From positions 47,998,398 through 48,062,397 of the forward strand of contig OY288250.1 of the NCBI GenBank assembly GCA_958450325.1: a stretch of DNA of 64,000 nucleotides. Reading direction: 5' to 3'. Below, piece by piece: positions 56,094 to 64,000 of this stretch. Positions within the stretch are counted from its first letter, which is position 1. Each line of letters starts with the position of its first letter. Position numbers and translations under genes: made by a program. The notes under the pieces were generated by a model, which searched no databases, was not told where the DNA came from, and was given only the letters and a program-made list of their open reading frames with translations. This DNA is from Agrostemma githago. Taxonomy: Eukaryota > Streptophyta > Magnoliopsida > Caryophyllales > Caryophyllaceae.

Positions 56094-57483
56094 AGCATTC
56101 AAAGAAAAGATGATTGTGAGTTTCCTGATCAGCTAGACAAAGACTGCATCTGGTTGCTAGTTGAAAACCCCTTTTGCAGAACTGATCCAATGTTGGCATC
56201 TGTTTCTGAATAGCCATGGATAAAAAGATCTTCTGACTAGGAATGACTCTATCATTATCAATATTTCTGCTCCACAATTGTCTATCCCACGGCCTAATTA
56301 ACTGGTATAGTTTAGACACCTGAAACCTTTTAGATGCACATTTCAAAAGCGTCTCCTGAGCTGCATTGACAGAACCTGCAATGCCAACTATCATGTCTCT
56401 TACTCTCAAAATTCCCTTGATGCCAACTGAGAAGAATTCCTTAGATTCAACTGTCCATATAGAAACTTTATTGAGTACATACTCATTACACCATTTTATC
56501 CAAAGGCTTCTCCCTTCACCTGAGAATTGCCATAACCACTTTGAAATTAAGGCAGCATTCCAAGCTTCTACATCTCTTATATTAAATCCACCAGCACTCC
56601 AAGGAGTGCAAATCTCCTTCCATTTTTTAAACACTAATCTTCTATCCCCCTCCTCGATGCCCCAAAAGAAATCCTTACAAATCTTGTTTATGATTTTCAG
56701 AATAGTTTTAGGCAATAAGACCCCCTGAACACCAATAATTTTCCAAACCAAAAATTACTGAGTTAATAAGTTGCGCCTTGCCTGCATAGGACAACAATTG
56801 AGCAGTCCAGTGATGGAATAGATTTTGCATCCTCAGAATAAGACCCTCAAACATAGCCACTGTCAGTCTGCCCTCAGATAGGGGAATTCCTAGGTACTTG
56901 AAAGGGAAAGTGCCTATAGAGAAGCCTGTTACATCCACAATTTCCATTTGAACAACAGCATGTACCCGCCCAAAATATATGCAGGTTTTATCCACATTAG
57001 CATGAAGACCAGAAAGCTTTGCAAACTTGTCTAGGGTGAACCTAATTGCCTAGACTGAAGAAACATCCCCTCTTGTAAAAATCATAAGGTCATCTGCAAA
57101 CACTAAATGGGTTAGGTTGATCCTGCAACACTTGGGATGATAGGAAACCTGATTCATTTTACATATCTGTCTCAAGGAAATGGACAGAATTTCCATACTC
57201 ATGAGAAAAAGGTAAGGGGACAATGGGTCCCCTTGCCTAATCCCACTCCTACCCTGCATAAACCCCTGAACACTCCCATTAATTTTGAAAGAGAACCAGG
57301 GAGAAGAGATACACCCCATAATCCAACCAATGAATTTTTTAGGGAAACCAAAATTTCTCAACATAGCCTCTATAAAGCTCCATTGGAGAGAATCAAAAGC
57401 CTTTCTGATGTCCACCTTAATCAAACATCTAGGAGTTAGATACTTTCTGCTGTAACCCTTAACTAGAGCCTGAGACAAAAGAA
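56094..57483 (-). pseudogene. LINE-E ORF2, RT to zf-RVT part
   Basis: Starts inside RT at SQALVKGYSRKYLTPRC, with IKVDIRKAFDSLQW, RQGDPLSPYLF and FADDLMIF, then an in-frame TAG at about 57050. Thumb region 56708-56995 and 56065-56751 lie in different frames, with WKEICTPWSAGGFN and the zinc motif CSLCLADQETHNHLFFEC at the edge of the solo LTR insertion. Confidence 0.85.
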
Positions 57484-57529
57484 CATTATTATTATTATTA
57501 TTACTATTTTTTTTGTTTTTTTTGTTTTT
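57484..57529 (-). repeat. TAA-type tail of LINE-D
   Basis: ATT repeats and T runs on the plus strand before GCAAGAAAGTATGCC, the LINE 3' end shared with LINE-A and LINE-C. Confidence 0.85.
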
Positions 57530-57621
57530 GCAAGAAAGTATGCCTCATATTATTAAAATGAGACTAGGCTCTTACAAAAGTCATATCCACTACGAAAATT
57601 GAAAATAGAAGCCGCCCACTA

Positions 57622-58502
57622 CTACAAGCAACTATCTAAGTGAATGTTTCTACTCTTGAGTCTAATAAAAATCTCAAACTTAATCTTCGCCACTATACTT
57701 AGTATTGAGCTCTTCCGATCATCAAAGATTCTGGAGTTCCTCTCCTGCCAGATGCTGTAAACGGCCGCTGCAAGACAAGCACAAAACCAGGAATTTTTCC
57801 AATGCCTTCTTTTTGTTCTAATAGTGCACCAGTTTAGTTCGGTCACCAGCTTATTACTTCTTCCCGTGATTTGCATCCAATTGAGAAGGTGCTGCCATAT
57901 TTGACGAGAGAACGTGCACCCAAAAAATAGATGCTCTATACTCTCCAGATTTTGCTCACATAGCGAGCACCTGTTGGTTAAGGGTATACCTCTAGACTGA
58001 ATTTTATCTTGCGTTGCTAATACTCCTTGCCCTGCCATGGTCAGGATAACTCTATGTTTAGGTAAGAGGCGTCCTTCATTGATTTTGCTCAACCAAGAGA
58101 TAACCGGTTTATGCTGTCTGAACCATTCATAAGCTAGTGAGGTATTGAATTCACCCCTAACAGCCCAGCTACGGACTGTCTCCTCTGCACCAGCCCCCTC
58201 TCTCTGAAGAATCTCATCCCGAACACTCAAAATGCTTCTGAAAGTGGCTGTGTGGTTCTCTTTTTTGACTATACTCCATATACTTAGTCCCATTAGAACA
58301 TACCTCCTATGCCATTCATACCAGAGGCCTTGCCTGTTCGTTACGATCTTCCATAACCAATGAGCGATCAAGGTCTTATTCCAATTGAGCAAGCTTTTAA
58401 TATTCAAACCACCTTCCTCCCAAGGGAGACAGATTGCAGACCAGCTTTTGAAGGTCATTCTTCTGTTGCTTAGGCCACCAGTCCAGAAGAAGCTTCGACA
58501 TA
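57622..58502 (-). pseudogene. LINE-D ORF2, C-terminal part after G4
   Basis: Continues from RSFFWTGGLSNRR through WSAICLPWEEGGLNIKSL, the zf-RVT motif CSLCEQNLESIEHLFFGC and RHWKNSWF to a stop at 57622. It is open throughout. Compared with LINE-A only a few codons are missing at the G4 junction. Confidence 0.85.
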
Positions 58503-60121
58503 TGATAAGTGTAGTTTGTAGTGCCTTTTTCACTATGTTTTGGTCCCATTTCCTTGTGGAATCGCTCCTTGGGAGCGATTTATGGGTTTCTTATGCTTCC
58601 TTTAGTTCGTTTTAGGTTCCCGAGACCGATTTGGAAGAGTTGGAGCGATTCCGACTCTATACATGCACATTTTGGAGCCAACGGAGTAAAGGAACAATGA
58701 CTCGATGCCTTGGAATCGACCCCGAGACCTTGGGACCCAATCCCGATCCTCCAAGACCCGATCCCGAGTCCCAAGAATCGGCGAGAAACCCATGAGAGGC
58801 AAGGAGGGACCAAAGAGCTCTTAAGGGAGGCCTACAAGACCCATCCCGTTCGGAATGGGGTGCGCTTTTGAGGAGGCCACTGTGAGCCCATCCCGGTCGG
58901 GACCACCTCGTCCCGATCAGGATGACAGGGCCGTCCCGGTCGGGATGATCCGTCCCGGTCGGGATGGGCTACAACTCACCCACATTGTTTCCTTTCTTCT
59001 CCTTTCCACTTGTAACCCTATATATACCCCCCTCTTGTATTAAGACAACATCTTATGTTATATTCTTGATTTCTCCTTAAACCCTAGACTAATTTATATT
59101 AGATTAGATTAGATTAGTGTAGATTAGTTCTTAATTAGTTGTTAATCTTAGTTTAATCTTGTATTATTGGATTTCTTGAAGAATCCATTCAAGCTTGACA
59201 ACCTTGGTGGAATTATTTGGGTTTTCTTCTATACAAGTGTTCTCCGTTTCATCCCTTGTAGTTGGTATAATCTTTCCTTCCTCTTTTCCTTTAATCTTTC
59301 ATGTTTAATCGTCCAAGTTTTAATCTTTGATTGTTGTTTATTGTTTTCTCTAGTTTGTTTATGTTAGTTTTGTTTTCTTATGTTGATTCATCTAGCTTTT
59401 GTTAGTTATAGTTTGATTATGTTAGAGTAGTGTTCTTGCTAGGGTTAGTAAGGTGATTTGGGTGTTAATGGATGATTAAGGGATTGTTGGAGATGTTGGT
59501 GGAAGATTTGAGTTTCCTCTTGGTTTGATGCACATCACATGCTTGTTGAAATGCTTGAATGACTAAGTAGTTGTGAATGCTTGTTTTTCTTGCCTTTCTC
59601 TTGTGGGTGATAGTTTGTTTGTGGGTCCGGTTCCCTCACTAAGTTGCGAGAGCCCGGTGAGGACGACCCATAGGTCGGTCTAAGTAGCGAGAGCCCGGAT
59701 GCGACCTAGGCCACCATAGCGCGCTAGAACCCCGTTTGTCATGTGTGTGCCGAGATGGGTTATAGGATGAACCTCTAGGTAGGCCTAAGTTGTGAGAGCC
59801 CGGACCAACCTAGATCACCCTACTACCTCCTTTGCTCTAGTTCTCCCTCGACCATTCCGTTACCCCTTTGACCCCGACCTAATCCTAGCCCATTTTCCTT
59901 GTTTGCTTTCTCCTTAGCCATAGTTTTAGTCTTAGTTTTCTTCCCTCTCTACCATTCCTAGTTTAGTTTAGCTCGTTGACTTAGTCTCGTATTTGGGCCG
60001 ACCTAGTCTAGGCTATACATTACCGTCCCCGTGGATTCGACCCGACTTGCCCTATCTACCCTAGTTAGGTTAGCCGGTTATTTTATTGACGGTTGGGATT
60101 TGCGACAAATCCCTCCCATCA
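58503..60121 (+). repeat. LTR of G4 (1,619 bp)
   Basis: TGATAAGTGTAG...CCCTCCCATCA. It shares the GTTGCGAGAGCCCGG-type blocks near 59640-59800 with the other LTRs. Confidence 0.9.
58845..59027 (+). promoter_or_regulatory. Candidate LTR promoter of G4: dyads plus TATA
   Basis: Five dyads, the first degenerate and one CCCGATCAGG, with a linker GGCCACTGTGAGCCC after the first. CTATATATAC is at 59018-59027, 55 bp after the last dyad. Confidence 0.55.
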
Positions 60122-60124
60122 ATT

Positions 60125-60142
60125 TGGCGCCGTTGCCGGGGA
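60125..60142 (+). other. PBS of G4, tRNA-Asp type
   Basis: TGGCGCCGTTGCCGGGGA, three bases after the LTR end. Confidence 0.9.
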
Positions 60143-60302
60143 CGGTGCTAGTTTGGACTTTTTTTTCCTATTTGCTTGACTTAGTCTTTGTGTTTGTGTT
60201 TTTCTTTTTTCTTTTTGTTACCTTGCTTCTTGTGTGTGTGAAGTTTATTTCTCTCTTGTCTAGTGCCCAAAAAGCACTAGGCTTCTCACGTTTGTTCTCA
60301 GT

Positions 60303-62770
60303 CTACAATTTGAGATGAACATTCACCGGGAAAAGTGCATTAGCACTCCAGTAGCTAGTTAATCCAAAAATTACTGACATTAGCAACTGCACCCTGCCGG
60401 CATAAGTTAAATACCCAGAAGAACAGCTGAAAATCTTTGATTGTATTTTATTGATAAGAACTTGGTATTGGTCTTTTTTGTTACTCACAGAATTGAGGGG
60501 AAGCCTCAAATATCTGCAGGGGAAAACCCCTTGAACAAACCCTGTTTGATGAAGTATTTCGTCTTTGATATTTTCTTGAACACCTCCAAAGAAGATGCTA
60601 GTTTTTTCATTGTTCGCCCGAAGACCAGATTCTTCAGCAAATATGCGAAGGGAATTAACCACTGCAGCAACCGAGGGGCAGTCACCTCTAGTAAATATCA
60701 TTAAGTCATCGGCGAAGATCATATGATTTAGTCGCAATTGACAACATTTAGGATGATAGGATACTTGAGCCAATAAATTTATGTGTCTTAACCTCCTAGA
60801 AAGGACTTCCATGCTAAGGACGAAGATATAAGGGGATAGAGGATCTCCTTGACGCACACCACTCCGTCCTTTGAAGAATCCATAAGGCCTGCTATTTACT
60901 TTCAAACTAAACCAGGAACCTGTCAAGCAGTTCATAATCCAATCCACAAAAGCTTTTAGGAAGTTAAATCCCTCTAGCATCTCCTTAATGAAAGTCCACT
61001 GCAATGAATCAACGGCTTTCCTCAAATCTACTTTCATTAAGCAACGGGGTGTGAGGTACTTCCTCCCATAACTTTTTACTAGAGCTTGAGACAGTGCAAT
61101 GTTTTCGTGAATACTACGTCCTTGGATGAAAGCCGCTTGTTCATGCCCTACTAGATCTTGCAGAACCCCTTGAATCTTTTTTGTTAATAGTTTACTCACA
61201 GTCTTATGAGATATGGAACAGCAAGTAATCGGTCTATAATCGAGGACAGAATGACAAACATCTTTCTTAGGAATAAGAGTAATGAGAGTAGTATTCGCTT
61301 GTTTTAGCATCTTTCCTTTTTGAAAAAACTCCTTAATTGCCGCACAGAAATCTCCCTTGACAGTGAAGCTTTGAAGAACTCTGAGGAAAACCCATCAGGT
61401 CCGAGGCTCTTATCAGCTCCTATTGAGAAGACAACCTTCTTTATCTCCTCTTCAGTTGGAATATGAAGCAAATTCACCCATTCATCCTCAGACACCAGCT
61501 TTCCTCTTGTAAAGATAATTGGATCAATTGGGCGGACAGGATTAACAGAACCTAGTAGACCTTTATAATAGCCTTCAAAGCCCTTAGCTACTTCATCAAG
61601 TCCCTCCCTGATCTTGCCATCACAATCTAGAATACTCCCAATTATTTGTTGTTGCCTCCTCTCTTTAATTCTTGAGTAAAAGAATTTAGTGGATTCATCT
61701 CCTTGTACTATATTCTCCATCTTCGCTCTTTGCCGTAGGATACTCAATTCCGCTTCAATCATTGCCAGATATTTAGTAGTAAGATCCTTTTCCTGAGCTA
61801 TAAGGGTCAAAGAGAAAGGGTCCTCCTGTAATTGCCTTTGACAGCCTGACAGATCAGTTTTGAGTCTCTCAATTCTCCTCTTAATATCAGAGAAGTTTTG
61901 TTTGTGCATTAACTGCAGGGCCTGCTTAACCTGTTTGAGTTTACCAAAAAGCCTGAAACAAGCTGTGCCATGTCCTGATTTAGTCCAAGCCTTCTGCACC
62001 ACATCCTGATAATTGGGGTATTTAACCCAACAGTTGAGAAAATTGAACGTACCCTTCCTGACCTGTTGCTGAAATATGGTCACCTGAATTGGGGAGTGAT
62101 CCGAGATCCCAGGGCTTAGAATTGAAGCACAGGAAGACGGGAAATGATCCAGCCAAGCCCCATTAACTAAAGCCCTATCCAACCCAGACCAAACCCTATC
62201 CTCAGGGTTTTGTTTGTTAGTCCAAGTAAATTCCTGCCCTTGGCCATGTAGCTCCTGCAATCCATTTGGAAAAAGACAGTCATTGAAATCAGCCATCTCT
62301 TTAGCATCTGGGGCTAGGCCTCCTATCTTCTCCTCCAAATTACGAATAATATTGAAATCGCCACAAACCAACCAATTATCAGTTACTCTAAAATCATTGG
62401 GAACTTGCCATAGGTCCTCCCTATCTTTGCCATCATTACTACCATAAATAACTGACATGTATATCTCCTGCCTGCTAGCAAGGGGGTGCACATGACAGTG
62501 AAGCTGCTGAGAATGAGAGAAAAGAACATTAACTCGAACTGTTCTTTTATTCCATAATAGCCAAATGCGACCATTGTAATGGTGTTCATAGTTCCAAGCA
62601 AGACCAAAGCCCCTGAAATTTTTTCTAACTATTGAAGATGCCTTAGCAAATTTTATTCCAGTCTCCAGTAATCCTAGAACATCTAAGTTATTATTCTTGA
62701 AGAGAGATAATACTTCGTTTTGCTTAATCTCTTCATTACTCCCCCTTATGTTCCATGTTGCTAGCTTCAT
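60303..62770 (-). pseudogene. LINE-D ORF2, endonuclease and RT part
   Basis: Endonuclease from MKLATWNIRGSNEEI, with LLETGI, CGDFNIIRNLEEK, EFTWTNKQNPEDRVW and SDHSPIQ. RT starts in the same frame (GPDGFSSEFFKA). A frameshift near 61310 leads to 60303-61310, with YRPITCCSISHKTVSK, RQGDPLSPYIFVLSMEVL and FADDLMIF. It is cut at 60303 by G4 just after ALFPVNV. Confidence 0.9.
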
Positions 62771-64000
62771 TGGATATATGGTGGAACCTTCTCCTGTACC
62801 CCTATGTCCTTCTCCTGTATCTCCTTATGCCGCTGCAATATTTCAAATTGGTTCTTGTGCAGTATCTCAACTTTCTTTTCTTTAGACATGTACAGTCCTG
62901 ATGTGGATGCCCCTCCAGAACGATGTACAACCAGGCTGAAACCTGTGGTCTCCTCTTTCTCCCCTTCTATTTCCCTCCCCAATCCTCCTGTCCCCTCAGG
63001 AGCCAGGATGATTTCTCCAGGTGCAATCTCAGTGTGTGCCTCACCAGGTGCAATCTCAGTGTGTGTCTTCTCGCCCGGGTCACTAACACTAGATGATTTC
63101 TCCACTAGTGCATCTGTTTTGACACGAGTATACCTCTGAGCAGGCTTTTCAACTGTCATTTTTTTCTTCTCAAGCTTGCAGGTATTCCTTAAGTGTCCCA
63201 ATTCGCCACAACAATGACAATAGTATGGGAGCCATTCGTATGTGATTCTTTGCTCAAACTTCCCTAAGATTGGGATATTATTGTCAGAAAATCAGGCAAT
63301 TCAGTAGACAAGTCCACTTCCACCATTATTCCAGCAAAAGAGAGCCTCTCTTTAGAGGTAGTAGTAGGGTCAGCAAACAAAGGCTTCCCTATTCTACTTG
63401 CCATCTTACTGAGGACTGCTTCTGTCCAGAGATAAGGATCGAGATCTGGAAAAATCACCCATGTTGGTACAATTGCTATCTTTTCCATCTCAGCAGAGAA
63501 GGATGGATTCCATTGTTTTAAGATTAAGGAATGTCCCCCTATCTGCCATGGGCCACCCTTCAATACTTCCTCCATCGCACTCTTCCTTGTGAACCTAAAA
63601 GAGAACCAACCCTTCTTGAAGTATTGGACTTTAGGCTGTTCAAATTGATTCCATCTTGCAGCAACGAAGTCTATAACTTTGCTTAATGTTGGTTTTGCTC
63701 CTATGACGTGCCCCATTAACGTATGCTGCCATAACTTCAGTTCATCTTCATAATCTTCATATTCAATAGTGATTTCCTCTGCAGTTGCCCAATAATCATC
63801 GAAGTATAACCCCATACCAGTCTTTTTGTCCTTCATACGATCTGCCCAAGTAATTGCAGGTTGCGTCACATTCAAGTTTGGCTGCTCTGGAATCACCTGC
63901 TCCTTCATTGACCCACTCCCCTCCTTCACGACATTCCCTTCAGTAGCTTCCTTGGTTGCCGGACTCTTAGGAGTCGCTTTAGATCCAAGCTGCAGTGCTG
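62767..64000 (-). pseudogene. LINE-D ORF1 (DUF4283 plus CCHC), one frameshift, 5' end off-window
   Basis: Open from the edge. DUF4283-like domain with LMGHVIGAKPTLSKV, KKGWFSFRFTRKS and VLKGGPWQIGGHSL, then a frameshift near 63270. After it come YEWLPYYCHCCGELGHLRN and a Cys, a CX2CX4HX4C knuckle with the normal Gly. It ends with an ATGA overlap with ORF2 at 62767-62770. A duplicated GE(I/A)HTEIAPG segment lies in the C-terminal half. Confidence 0.85.

Larger units (their letters stand above)
33502..57483 (-). mobile_element. LINE-E: L1-type LINE split by nested LTR elements
   Basis: It consists of 56094-57483 and 33502-33977, separated by a solo LTR with perfect AAAAG duplications. The protein frame joins across the gap (LFFECSF before, QIWMEIS after), matching the zf-RVT region of the other LINEs. 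At its upstream side LINE-D is inserted at 57484; the 5' half lies beyond the window. Confidence 0.9.
58503..60302 (+). mobile_element. G4: truncated Athila-like element (one LTR plus leader)
   Basis: A full LTR (58503-60121), PBS (60125-60142) and about 160 bp of leader up to TCTCAGTCTACA, then LINE-D resumes. There is no gag, second LTR or matching TSD. LTR sequence is closest to G3. A deletion after insertion probably removed the rest with a few LINE codons. Confidence 0.85.
57484..64000 (-). mobile_element. LINE-D: L1-type LINE, continues past the right edge
   Basis: Minus strand: ORF1 from beyond 64000 to 62767, ORF2 62770 to about 57622 (split by G4 at 58503-60302), 3' UTR and a TAA/T-rich tail at 57484-57529. 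The tail joins the RT of LINE-E. It is the youngest-looking LINE here, with few frame breaks. Confidence 0.9.

Overview
This 64 kb window looks like heterochromatic repeat DNA from a flowering plant, most likely a eudicot. The evidence is Ty3/Gypsy elements of Athila-like and Tekay/Del-like type primed by plant tRNA-Asp and initiator-Met sites, plant L1-type LINEs (DUF4283-type ORF1, APE endonuclease/RT ORF2), a FAR1-related gene fragment carried by a DNA transposon, a CACTA-type terminus and very AT-rich spacers. I found no free-standing host gene, tRNA, rRNA or CRISPR. The species cannot be fixed from the sequence.

Layout. 1-385 is the probable end of an LTR. 386-1426 is AT-rich spacer and microsatellite. 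1427-9234 is a row of four DNA transposons (T1-T4), most bounded by (TA)n runs, carrying gene-like fragments and internal short-repeat arrays. 9235-9659 is an LTR fragment cut by a Tekay-like element (9660-14930: 3.4 kb LTR, PBS, gag-protease with a probable 85 bp intron). That element is cut by a CACTA end (14931-15006), which is fused to Athila-like element G1 (15007-23166). From 23167 to the right edge everything else sits in a chain of LINEs, all on the minus strand: LINE-B, LINE-A, a fragment with a restriction-endonuclease-like domain, LINE-C, LINE-E and LINE-D.

The nest. LINE-E is split by a solo LTR (33978-56088, TSD AAAAG). The solo LTR is split by minus-strand element G3 (36402-55788, TSD GTGAT). 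One LTR of G3 is split by plus-strand element G2 (37397-48971, TSD CTAAC). LINE-E is also cut by LINE-D, which is cut by a truncated element, G4 (58503-60302). The order of insertion can be read directly.

Elements G1-G4 are the most interesting part. They share LTRs and, where present, a 3' non-coding region, but carry different coding cassettes, and none encodes reverse transcriptase or integrase. G2 has an uninterrupted 1074-codon gag-protease ORF plus an ATHILA ORF-1-like ORF. G1 has a broken gag and only a stub of the second ORF. G3 has an unrelated Tyr/Pro/Gln-rich plus acidic ORF. G2 has nearly identical 1,582 bp LTRs, so it moved recently and must have been mobilised in trans. All carry clusters of the dyad CCCG-NN-CGGG about 55 bp upstream of a TATA box in the LTR, and G1-G3 carry a second cluster downstream of the first ORF. 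I regard this dyad system as the best candidate for something undescribed.
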